Origin: Limnovirga sp038203525
GTDB taxonomy: Bacteria > Bacteroidota > Bacteroidia > Chitinophagales > Chitinophagaceae
Reading direction: 5' to 3'
Assembly (NCBI GenBank): GCA_038203525.1
Contig: JBBRDW010000011.1
Coordinates: 1-64,000 of the forward strand
DNA length: 64,000 nt
Below the pieces are notes generated by a model. That model had not been told where the DNA came from and did not search any database. It saw only the letters and a list, made by a program, of their open reading frames with translations. Positions 26,780 through 34,026 of this stretch are shown piece by piece (within the stretch, counting starts at the first letter, position 1; every line of letters starts with the position of its first letter). The translations under genes and the position numbers were made by a program.

Positions 26780-26926
26780 AGTAACAATTAATTCAGCTTT
26801 TATCTAAGCGTATCTTAAAACCAACAGGCAAAAAAGAAAACATAGTAATACAAACAAAGAAAAGCTATGAGAAACCTATATGATTATGTTTCGATGTGTT
26901 GAAAAAAATTAAAATTATTGTAAGCG

Positions 26927-28138
26927 ATGAAAAAAGTAGTGCTTGGTTTTAGCGGAGGTTTAGATACCACCTACTGCGTAAAATATTTGACCGAAGCCAA
27001 AGGTTACGAAGTGCACACAATTATCGTAAACACAGGTGGCTTTAGTGAAAAAGAATTACAAATAGCTGAAGCCCATGCTTATAAACTTGGCGCAAAAACA
27101 CATACCAAGGTTGATGCCGTAAAAGGCTATTACGACCGCATAATAAAATACCTTGTTTTTGGCAATGTATTAAAGAATAATACTTACCCGCTAAGTGTAA
27201 GCGCCGAAAGATTAATACAGGCTTTACATATTGCAGAACATGTAAAAGCAATAAATGCACAAGCTGTTGCACATGGAAGTACGGGTGCAGGTAACGATCA
27301 GGTACGGTTTGATATGATCTTTAACATCATGATTCCTGGCGTTGAAATTATTACACCAATAAGAGATTTAAAACTCAGCCGGGAGGAGGAAATAATTTAC
27401 CTAAAAGAAAACGGTGTGGTTATGAATTTTGAGAAAGCTGCATACTCTATCAATAAAGGTTTGTGGGGCACCAGTGTTGGCGGAAAAGAAACACTAAATT
27501 CAAAAGGAATATTACCCGAAGAAGCCTGGCCAACACAGGTAACGAAACTCGAAAGCGAAGCAGTAAAACTGTCTTTTATAAAAGGGGAATTGATGACGGT
27601 GAATGATAAAACATTTACACATCCGTCAGAAGCCATACAATATTTACAAACACTTGCCGGGCCTTATGGAATAGGTAGAGATATTCATGTTGGTGATACC
27701 ATTATTGGCATAAAAGGCCGCGTTGGTTTTGAAGCTGCTGCACCAATGGTAATTCTAAAAGCGCACCACGCTATTGAAAAACACGTACTCACAAAATGGC
27801 AGTTAAACTGGAAAGATACCATTGCCAGCTTCTACGGCAACTGGATGCATGAAGGACAAATTTTAGATCCCGTAATGCGGGATATGGAAGCGTTCCTCCA
27901 AAGCTCACAGGGGAATGTAACCGGTGATGTTTTTGTGCAGTTACTCCCTTACCGTTTTCAGATAATAGGTATAGAAAGCCGCTACGATTTAATGAACAGC
28001 AAATTTGGTAAATACGGTGAAATGAATAATGGATGGACCGGCGAAGATGTACGCGGTTTCACAAAAATATTTGGCAATCAAACGTCAATGTACCATTTGG
28101 TAAATGCCTCACCAAACCCCTCCGAAAGAGGGGCATAA
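26927..28138 (+). CDS. argG: Argininosuccinate synthase
   Basis: The 403-residue enzyme joins citrulline and aspartate using ATP. The N-terminal P-loop-like VVLGFSGGLDTTYCVKYL is the argininosuccinate synthase signature, and AVAHGSTGAGNDQVRFD near 120 is the citrulline/aspartate-binding segment. It is the second gene of the plus-strand arginine cluster and the first canonical arg gene. The last eleven codons (ending NPSERGA) are encoded by a family 2 palindromic repeat (28107-28134) that also supplies the stop region, so the native C-terminus has been replaced or extended. The gap to argC is 15 bp. Confidence 0.96.
   Translation: MKKVVLGFSGGLDTTYCVKYLTEAKGYEVHTIIVNTGGFSEKELQIAEAHAYKLGAKTHTKVDAVKGYYDRIIKYLVFGNVLKNNTYPLSVSAERLIQALHIAEHVKAINAQAVAHGSTGAGNDQVRFDMIFNIMIPGVEIITPIRDLKLSREEEIIYLKENGVVMNFEKAAYSINKGLWGTSVGGKETLNSKGILPEEAWPTQVTKLESEAVKLSFIKGELMTVNDKTFTHPSEAIQYLQTLAGPYGIGRDIHVGDTIIGIKGRVGFEAAAPMVILKAHHAIEKHVLTKWQLNWKDTIASFYGNWMHEGQILDPVMRDMEAFLQSSQGNVTGDVFVQLLPYRFQIIGIESRYDLMNSKFGKYGEMNNGWTGEDVRGFTKIFGNQTSMYHLVNASPNPSERGA
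28107..28134. repeat. Family 2 repeat at the argG 3' end (coding)
   Basis: CCTCACCAAACCCCTCCGAA and then AGAGGGGC forms a CCCCTC/GAGGGG palindrome. It is read in frame as SPNPSERGA before the TAA at 28136-28138. Confidence 0.82.
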
Positions 28139-28153
28139 AAACCAACTTTAATT

Positions 28154-29215
28154 ATGGGCTCAAATAAAGATCAAGCTGGTTTTCTAAACTCTCCCTTTTT
28201 GGGGGCGCGGGTGAGGGCTGGCATAGTGGGCGGCGCTGGGTATACCGGTGGCGAGCTGATAAGATTATTGCTTAATCACCCAAATGCCGAAATAAGTTTT
28301 GTCCTCAGCAAAAGCAATAGCGGTAACCCTTTGTACAAAGTACACCAGGATTTGATTGGTGAAACCGGCATCCTGTTCACCAGTGAATTGAGCAATGATA
28401 TTGATGTGTTATTCCTGTGTACGGGTCATGGTGAAGCAAGGAAATTTTTGGAAGCAAATAATATTGCTTCAGATACCAAGATTATCGACCTCTCAAACGA
28501 TTTCAGGCTTGCAGCAAATGCATTTTACCATGGTTCAATAAAAGAAAATACTGCAGATCTTATCACAAGGTATTTTGTTTATGGCCTGCCTGAATTGAAT
28601 AAAGAACAAATCCAATCCGCTCAAAATATTGCGAACCCGGGTTGCTTTGCAACTGCTATTCAGCTTGGCTTATTACCACTCGCTCAAGCAGGACTTTTAA
28701 GTGACGTTTATACAACGGGCATTACTGGCTCAACAGGTGCAGGGCAAGGTTTGTCTTCAACCGCTCATTTTAGCTGGCGAGCAAATAATATACAGGCATA
28801 CAAAACATTAACGCATCAGCATATCAGTGAAATTCAAGAGAGCCTGCACCAGTTGCAGGACAATGATGGCGTTGCCGTACATTTTATTCCATGGCGCGGT
28901 GATTTCACTCGAGGAATTTATGCAAGCTCCACGCTCGATTGTGGGTTACCTTTTGATGAAATAAAGCATCTATATAAAACATTTTATGCTTATCAGCATT
29001 TTACGCATGTAAGCGATACAATGATTGATCTGAAACAGGTGGTGAATACCAACAAATGTTTAATTCATTTAGAAAAGCAGGGAAACAAACTGGTTGTCCA
29101 TTCTGCAATTGACAACCTGCTAAAAGGCGCCTCCGGACAAGCAGTTCAAAACATGAACTTAATGTTTGGTTTAGAGGAAACAGCAGGGCTGAAATTGAAA
29201 GGCAGCCCCCTCTAA
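28154..29215 (+). CDS. argC: N-acetyl-gamma-glutamyl-phosphate reductase
   Basis: The enzyme of up to 353 residues reduces acyl-glutamyl phosphate to the semialdehyde with NADPH. The nucleotide-binding motif is AGIVGGAGYTGGELIRLL (about 22-39) and the catalytic cysteine is C164 in NPGCFATAI. Start choice is unsure. The ATG at 28154 adds about 19 residues partly encoded by a family 2 repeat (28184-28219), whereas a GTG at 28211, inside the repeat, gives the usual N-terminus (334 residues). The stop codon also lies in a family 2 repeat (29204-29232), giving the C-terminal GSPL. In Bacteroidota this pathway may use succinylated intermediates, so the true substrate may be N-succinylglutamyl phosphate. 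Confidence 0.93.
   Translation: MGSNKDQAGFLNSPFLGARVRAGIVGGAGYTGGELIRLLLNHPNAEISFVLSKSNSGNPLYKVHQDLIGETGILFTSELSNDIDVLFLCTGHGEARKFLEANNIASDTKIIDLSNDFRLAANAFYHGSIKENTADLITRYFVYGLPELNKEQIQSAQNIANPGCFATAIQLGLLPLAQAGLLSDVYTTGITGSTGAGQGLSSTAHFSWRANNIQAYKTLTHQHISEIQESLHQLQDNDGVAVHFIPWRGDFTRGIYASSTLDCGLPFDEIKHLYKTFYAYQHFTHVSDTMIDLKQVVNTNKCLIHLEKQGNKLVVHSAIDNLLKGASGQAVQNMNLMFGLEETAGLKLKGSPL
28184..28219. repeat. Family 2 repeat at the argC 5' end (coding or start-overlapping)
   Basis: CTAAACTCTCCCTTTTTGGG and then GGCGCGGGTGAGGGCT lies in the opposite orientation to the copy at 28107. It encodes LNSPFLGARVRA if translation starts at 28154 and contains the alternative GTG start at 28211. Confidence 0.78.
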
Positions 29216-29232
29216 CTCCACCAACGGGGGAG
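29204..29232. repeat. Family 2 repeat over the argC stop codon
   Basis: GCCCCCTCTAACTCCACCAA and then CGGGGGAG spans the TAA stop at 29213-29215. It has the same C-block, C-block, G-block order as the copy at 11183. Confidence 0.78.
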
Positions 29233-29262
29233 AAAAAAGTACAATAAAAAATATAATTATAT

Positions 29263-30480
29263 ATGAGCCATTCAAACGATAAAGAGCGTAATCAGAACCC
29301 CACGTTGGAGGGCAGGGGGGGTGTTCTATTCGACGTATATCCGCTCAACGACATCACTATCTCTAAGGCACAAGGCTCTTATGTTTGGAACGACAATGGT
29401 GTTCAGTATCTTGATATGTATGGCGGCCACGCAGTGATTAGTATTGGGCATACACATCCACACTGGGTTAAAAGAATTGAAGAGCAACTTGAAAAAATTG
29501 CGTTCTATTCCAACTCCATTCATATCCCGGTTCAGCAACAGCTTGCTGATAAACTGGCAAAAGTTTCCGGTAAACAAGACTATCAGCTGTTCCTTGTAAA
29601 CAGCGGCGCCGAAGCCAATGAAAATGCATTAAAACTCGCATCTTTTCATACCGGCAGAAAAAAGATTGTTGCATTTACTAAAGGCTTTCATGGCAGAACT
29701 TCTTTGGCAGTTGCGGCTACAGATAATCCAAAAATTATAGCACCGGTAAATGAAACAGACAATGTAGACTTTCTTCCGTTCAATGATGAAGCTGCTTTAA
29801 AATCTTACTTCCAAACCAAAGGAAAAAATGTTGCCGCTGTTATCATAGAAGGCATACAGGGCGTAGGCGGCATCAACATTGCAACAGAAAGTTTTCTTCA
29901 GCTTATCCGTCGTTTATGCGATCAGCACGAAGCCGTATTTATTGCCGACAGCGTGCAGTGCGGTTACGGCCGCAGCGGTATGTTTTTCGCGCATGACTAT
30001 GCAGGCGTTAATGCCGACATTTACACCATGGCAAAAGGCATGGGCAATGGCTTTCCGGTTGGTGCCATTTTAATTGCGCCGCATATAAAACCAAAGCATG
30101 GAATGCTCGGCACAACATTCGGTGGCAACCACCTTGCATGTGCTGCGGCCCTTGCGGTTCTTGAAGTTATTGAAGAAGAAAAACTAATAGATATTGCAAA
30201 GCAACGCGGCATGTATTTGCTTAATCGACTCAAAGCAATAGACGGTATTGAAAATGTTCGCGGCCGCGGATTGATGATCGGTTTTGATGTTCCTGCGGAA
30301 CTAAAAGACCTGCGTAAAAAACTGCTTAACGATTTTTTCATTTTCACCGGCGAAGCCAAACCAAATGTAATCCGCTTGTTGCCAGCACTTACCATTACAA
30401 GAAAGCAGGTTGACGAATTTTTAGATACACTGAAAGAGGTTATCGCAGAAATTAAAAATGAAAAGGCCGTAGAAGTTTAG
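29263..30480 (+). CDS. argD: Acyl-ornithine aminotransferase
   Basis: The 405-residue class III, PLP-dependent aminotransferase converts acyl-glutamate semialdehyde to acyl-ornithine. It has the family block YLDMYGGHAVISIGHTHPHW (about 49-68), NSGAEANENALKLA, ADSVQCGYGRSGMF and the PLP-lysine segment YTMAKGMGNGFPVGA. The first about 21 residues (to GRGGV) are not part of the family, which normally begins near LFDVYPL; they include a peptide read from a family 2 repeat at 29296-29323. No ATG lies closer to the conserved start, so this extension is probably translated. A family 1 element follows before argF'. Confidence 0.94.
   Translation: MSHSNDKERNQNPTLEGRGGVLFDVYPLNDITISKAQGSYVWNDNGVQYLDMYGGHAVISIGHTHPHWVKRIEEQLEKIAFYSNSIHIPVQQQLADKLAKVSGKQDYQLFLVNSGAEANENALKLASFHTGRKKIVAFTKGFHGRTSLAVAATDNPKIIAPVNETDNVDFLPFNDEAALKSYFQTKGKNVAAVIIEGIQGVGGINIATESFLQLIRRLCDQHEAVFIADSVQCGYGRSGMFFAHDYAGVNADIYTMAKGMGNGFPVGAILIAPHIKPKHGMLGTTFGGNHLACAAALAVLEVIEEEKLIDIAKQRGMYLLNRLKAIDGIENVRGRGLMIGFDVPAELKDLRKKLLNDFFIFTGEAKPNVIRLLPALTITRKQVDEFLDTLKEVIAEIKNEKAVEV
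29296..29323. repeat. Family 2 repeat at the argD 5' end (coding)
   Basis: AACCCCACGTTGGAGGGCAG and then GGGGGGTG is translated in frame as NPTLEGRGGV at the ArgD N-terminus. It is more diverged than the other copies, but has the same C-block then G-block order. Confidence 0.65.
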
Positions 30481-30489
30481 ATTTTTTTT

Positions 30490-30635
30490 GAGCCGGGCAG
30501 AAGTTTTTTCATAGCATCGTTCCTTGCGTCGCACTCTTGTACATACTGAACATTGTGCGACAATGCCGAAGGGCGTTCCGAACGTACAAGTGAGTGACAC
30601 AACGGAAGCTTAATAGTAGTAACAAAGCCAGGTAC
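30490..30635. repeat. Family 1 element inside the arginine cluster (X left, Y right)
   Basis: AGCCGGGC and the X end CATAGCATCG lead to TTGCGTCGCACTCTTGTAC (30524-30542). The right core is variant B, GTACAAGTGAGTGACACAAC (30584-30603), followed by a Y end GGAAGCTTAATAGTAGTAAC and GCCAGGTAC. The spacer is only 41 nt. The element fills most of the argD-argF' gap. Confidence 0.88.
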
Positions 30636-30655
30636 ATAAAAATATTTCAAAAGAA

Positions 30656-31642
30656 GTGAGACATTTTATTTCCGTTCATGATGTAAGTAATATTAATGCG
30701 CTTGTAGAAAAAGCATTGATGTACAAAGCCGAACCTTTTAAACACAGAGCACTTGGCGCTGATAAGAGGATGGGCTTATTATTTCTGAATCCCAGTCTGC
30801 GTACGCGTTTGAGCATGCAGGTGGCTGCAGGAAATCTTGGTATGGAAGCAATTGTTTTCAACGTTGATAAAGAAGGCTGGGCGCTGGAGTTTGAAGAAGG
30901 CGCCATCATGAGTGGCAACACTGTTGAGCATGTTAAAGATGCAGCGCCAATCCTCGGCAGTTATTTTGATATTCTTTGCATCAGAACTTTTCCTTCACTA
31001 AAAAACCGTGAAAGTGACTATAGCGAATTAACTATTTCGCAGTTCACAAGATATTGTGGTGTTCCCGTAATAAGTTTAGAAAGTGCTACACTACATCCAC
31101 TGCAATCATTGACAGATATAATTACTATTGTAGAGCATCGCCGCTTAGTTCCCCCTTCAGGGGGCGGAGGGGACAAACCGAAGATCGTTCTAACCTGGGC
31201 GCCGCATGTAAAACCTTTACCACAATGTGTTGCCAACAGTTTTGCACAATGGATCAATACATGGGGTGAAGCCGATTTTGTAATCACGCATCCTGAAGAT
31301 TATGAATTGAGTCAAGATTTTACAAAAGGAGCAACCATTACGCATAACCAGGATGAGGCATTAAAAGAGGCAGATTTTGTTTATGTAAAAAACTGGAGTA
31401 CGTATAATGATTACGGTAAGATCTACGAAAATGATCCGCGCTGGATGCTTACAGAGAAGAAGATAAAACTTACCAACAATGCCAAAGTAATGCACTGCCT
31501 TCCGGTAAGAAGAAATATTGAATTAAGTGATGAAGTATTAGATAGTGAAAACAGCATTGTTACACAACAGGCCGCAAACCGTGTGTGGGCAGCGCAAGCG
31601 GTAATTGCAACCCTGCTAACCGCCCTAAAGGGAGGACAATAA
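30656..31642 (+). CDS. argF': Acyl-L-ornithine carbamoyltransferase (ArgF')
   Basis: The 328-residue enzyme transfers carbamoyl to acetyl- or succinyl-ornithine. Family signs are NPSLRTRLSMQ at 45-55 (carbamoyl phosphate site), HPLQSLTD at 147-154, LTWAPHVKPLPQ near 179, and HCLPVRRN near 280. The FPSLKNRESDY region resembles Bacteroides succinylornithine transcarbamylase, but acyl specificity needs an alignment. The start is GTG at 30656. Residues about 164-173 (LVPPSGGGGD) are encoded by a family 2 repeat, about 8 residues longer than family members as I recall them. The C-terminal TALKGGQ is encoded by another copy (31616-31637). A family 1 element separates it from argD; argB follows after 7 bp. 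Confidence 0.92.
   Translation: MRHFISVHDVSNINALVEKALMYKAEPFKHRALGADKRMGLLFLNPSLRTRLSMQVAAGNLGMEAIVFNVDKEGWALEFEEGAIMSGNTVEHVKDAAPILGSYFDILCIRTFPSLKNRESDYSELTISQFTRYCGVPVISLESATLHPLQSLTDIITIVEHRRLVPPSGGGGDKPKIVLTWAPHVKPLPQCVANSFAQWINTWGEADFVITHPEDYELSQDFTKGATITHNQDEALKEADFVYVKNWSTYNDYGKIYENDPRWMLTEKKIKLTNNAKVMHCLPVRRNIELSDEVLDSENSIVTQQAANRVWAAQAVIATLLTALKGGQ
31144..31174. repeat. Family 2 repeat inserted in frame within argF'
   Basis: CTTAGTTCCCCCTTCAGGGG and then GCGGAGGGGAC encodes LVPPSGGGGD between the conserved IITIVEH and KPKIVLTW segments, without breaking the frame. The CCCCCTTCAGGGGG core is a near-perfect palindrome. Confidence 0.82.
31616..31637. repeat. Family 2 repeat at the argF' 3' end (coding)
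   Basis: CTAACCGCCCTAAAGGGAGG and then AC encodes LTALKGGQ just before the stop at 31640-31642. The CCCTAAAGGG core matches the CCCCTAAAGGGG copy at 52911. Confidence 0.7.
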
Positions 31643-31649
31643 ATATATT

Positions 31650-32471
31650 ATGGATAAGCTTTTTATTATAAAGATTGGTGGAAATGTGATTGACAACGAA
31701 CATTCGCTTCAATCATTTCTTCAATCCTTTGGCTCCATAAAATCCAGCAAAATCCTTGTCCATGGTGGGGGAAAAATTGCAACAAAAATTGCTGATAAAC
31801 TAGGAGTAGAATCAAAATATATTGACGGCAGAAGAATTACAGACGATGATACAATTGATATCGTGACCATGGTTTATGGCGGGTTAGTGAATAAAAAAAT
31901 TGTTGCGAAACTGCAGGCAATAAATTGCAATGCCCTTGGCCTGACAGGTGCCGATGCTAACATGATCCCTGCAAACAGGCGGCCAATTAAAGTCCACTCC
32001 TTTGGCGAGGGTTTGGGCGAGGCGATTGACTATGGCTGGGTGGGAGATGTAAAAAGTTCGCAATTACCGGTTTCGGTTTTTCGTTTGTTTTTGGAAAATA
32101 ACATGGTCCCTGTATTTGCTCCTCTAACGCATGATGGAGAAGGGCATATACTAAATACAAATGCAGATACCATTGCATCGTCAATAGCAGTGGCGCTTTC
32201 AGCTTTCTACGAGGTAAGGTTGATTTACTGTTTTGAAAGAAAGGGTGTACTCGAAAACGTTGATGATGAAAAATCCGTCATCAATATTATTACAAAAGAA
32301 AAGTACCGGCAACTGCTTGCAGAAGAAAAATTGTTTGCAGGCATTATACCTAAAATAGAAAATGCTTTTGCGGCCATTGATGCCGGCGTACGTGAAGTGC
32401 TGATTGGCGATGCGAATGACCTTATACAAAATACAAAAGCAAATACGCTGGGAACATTAATTACCAACTAA
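31650..32471 (+). CDS. argB: Acetyl/succinyl-glutamate kinase
   Basis: The 273-residue amino-acid kinase phosphorylates N-acylglutamate. It has the N-terminal FIIKIGGNVID lysine segment, the glycine-rich HGGGKIATKIADKLG at 38-52, the GLTGADANMIP segment near 98 and LNTNADTIASSIA near 168. Residues about 116-125 (HSFGEGLGEA) are encoded by a family 2 repeat between RRPIK and IDYGWVGDV; most family members have only about two residues there, so about 9 were added in frame. The stop TAA overlaps the next ATG by one base (TAATG), indicating translational coupling with the deacylase gene. Confidence 0.94.
   Translation: MDKLFIIKIGGNVIDNEHSLQSFLQSFGSIKSSKILVHGGGKIATKIADKLGVESKYIDGRRITDDDTIDIVTMVYGGLVNKKIVAKLQAINCNALGLTGADANMIPANRRPIKVHSFGEGLGEAIDYGWVGDVKSSQLPVSVFRLFLENNMVPVFAPLTHDGEGHILNTNADTIASSIAVALSAFYEVRLIYCFERKGVLENVDDEKSVINIITKEKYRQLLAEEKLFAGIIPKIENAFAAIDAGVREVLIGDANDLIQNTKANTLGTLITN
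31997..32023. repeat. Family 2 repeat inserted in frame within argB
   Basis: CTCCTTTGGCGAGGGTTTGG and then GCGAGGC is 27 bp, exactly nine codons. It is in the opposite orientation to the copy in argF' and is read as SFGEGLGEA. Confidence 0.78.
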
Positions 32472-33535
32472 TGCATATCGACCAACTATATAATGATGCA
32501 CTTGATTTATTAAAGCAATTAATTGCAACACAATCATTTTCGAAGCAAGAAGATAAAGCGGCAGTCATCATTGAAACGTTTTTAAAAAAAAAAGGAATTG
32601 AAACAAACAGGCACATCAATAATGTATGGGCAGTAAATAAATACTTCGATAAAAATAAGCCAAGCATTCTTTTAAACTCGCATCACGATACGGTTAAACC
32701 CAATCCGCAATACACAAAAAATCCTTACGATCCCATTATTGACGATGGCAAATTATTTGGCTTGGGTAGCAACGATGCCGGTGGTTGCCTCGTTTCGCTC
32801 ATCGCAATATTTATTTATTTTTATGATAGGGAAAACCTGAAATATAATTTTGTTCTTGGCGCATCCGCCGAAGAAGAAATTTCTGGGTTCAACGGTATTG
32901 AAGCTTTGATGGGGGTAATACCTGAAATCAATTTCGCCATTGTTGGTGAACCTACACAATTGAATTTAGCTATTGCTGAAAAAGGCCTTATGGTGCTCGA
33001 TTGTCTGGCCCATGGCAAAGCTGGCCACGCCGCAAGAGACGAAGGCGAGAATGCAATATATAAGGCGATGAAAGATATTGCATGGATCAGCAGTTACGGG
33101 TTTCCAAAAGTATCTGAATGGCTCGGCAAGATAAAGATGAGTGTTACGGTGATCAGCACAGAAAATAAAGCGCATAATGTAGTGCCTGCGGAGTGTATGT
33201 TTGTAGTAGATATACGCGTTACAGACGTGTATTCTCATGAAGATATCTTAAAAGTAATACAGCAAAATATTCACAGCGAAGCAAAGCCCCGAAGCCTGCG
33301 TATGCGTTCTACCAGAATTGACCCAAATCACCCTATTGTTGAGTCTGGGATTGCATTAGGCAAAAAGATGTATGGCTCGCCAACCTGTTCGGATAAGGCG
33401 CTGATGCCTTTTCCTACGCTTAAATGTGGTCCCGGTGATAGTGCAAGAAGCCATACCGCAGATGAATTTATTTACCTTCAGGAATTAAGAGAAGGTATTG
33501 AGTTTTATAAACAGTTAATCAGCAACATTTTGTAA
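32471..33535 (+). CDS. argE': M20-family acyl-ornithine/citrulline deacylase
   Basis: The 354-residue metallopeptidase-like enzyme has the M20 zinc motifs NSHHDTVKP near 68 and GLGSNDAGG near 97, the catalytic SAEEEISG near 132, and the dimerisation-domain segment HGKAGHAARDEGENA. In this pathway it removes the acetyl or succinyl group after carbamoylation, giving citrulline, because the cluster carries ArgF' rather than a normal ornithine carbamoyltransferase. It overlaps argB by one base and precedes a small membrane protein gene by 9 bp. Whether it acts on acetyl- or succinyl-citrulline cannot be decided from sequence. Confidence 0.9.
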   Translation: MHIDQLYNDALDLLKQLIATQSFSKQEDKAAVIIETFLKKKGIETNRHINNVWAVNKYFDKNKPSILLNSHHDTVKPNPQYTKNPYDPIIDDGKLFGLGSNDAGGCLVSLIAIFIYFYDRENLKYNFVLGASAEEEISGFNGIEALMGVIPEINFAIVGEPTQLNLAIAEKGLMVLDCLAHGKAGHAARDEGENAIYKAMKDIAWISSYGFPKVSEWLGKIKMSVTVISTENKAHNVVPAECMFVVDIRVTDVYSHEDILKVIQQNIHSEAKPRSLRMRSTRIDPNHPIVESGIALGKKMYGSPTCSDKALMPFPTLKCGPGDSARSHTADEFIYLQELREGIEFYKQLISNIL

Positions 33536-33544
33536 AACAGCATT

Positions 33545-34018
33545 ATGAACCAGGTTTTTTATCCGGAGAACAAAAAAAATATAATCATTGCAGGGTTATT
33601 TTTTTTTCTATCGGTTATAATTACCTGGTGGTTTATTACTGCTTCACCACTATATATTAGCAACAAGCAAAAAATATTATCCTGCGGTATTGCCGGTGGC
33701 AAATGGCTTTTGCAAATAACCGCAGCCCTTATTTTTCTTCAATCTAGGAAATGGGTTTTCGTAAGGAATATTTCTGTTACCTGCCTTATTGGCTCTGCTA
33801 TATTATTACCTTTCTGCATCAGCAGTGTACTAAAACTAAACAGCAGTAATACTTTTTTTATCCTTTCGATAATTGCTGCTGTATTGGTAATGATTTTCTC
33901 CTATTATAAAAGTGTATTAAATGCAGGCATAGGACTCAAATGGTGGCTGGGCTGGATTCTTTGTTTGGCAATTGCTATCGTACTACAATTAACAATTGTC
34001 TTTCATATTATTAATTAA
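33545..34018 (+). CDS. Small four-TM membrane protein in the arginine cluster
   Basis: The 157-residue protein is very hydrophobic with four predicted transmembrane helices (about 13-33, 44-63, 76-94, 103-118, plus a C-terminal one near 132-154, so four or five). I do not recognise a family. It sits 9 bp after argE' and 8 bp before argH, so it must be cotranscribed and is probably translated with them. No transport motif, signal-sequence cleavage site or conserved polar residues in the helices stand out. A role in arginine metabolism is suggested only by position. Confidence 0.75.
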   Translation: MNQVFYPENKKNIIIAGLFFFLSVIITWWFITASPLYISNKQKILSCGIAGGKWLLQITAALIFLQSRKWVFVRNISVTCLIGSAILLPFCISSVLKLNSSNTFFILSIIAAVLVMIFSYYKSVLNAGIGLKWWLGWILCLAIAIVLQLTIVFHIIN

Positions 34019-34026
34019 AAAAACAA

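Noticed and set aside
26867..26902. 11-codon frame before argG (MRNLYDYVSMC) as an arginine leader peptide
   Set aside because: It contains only one Arg codon and is not followed by a clear terminator/antiterminator pair, so attenuation is unsupported.
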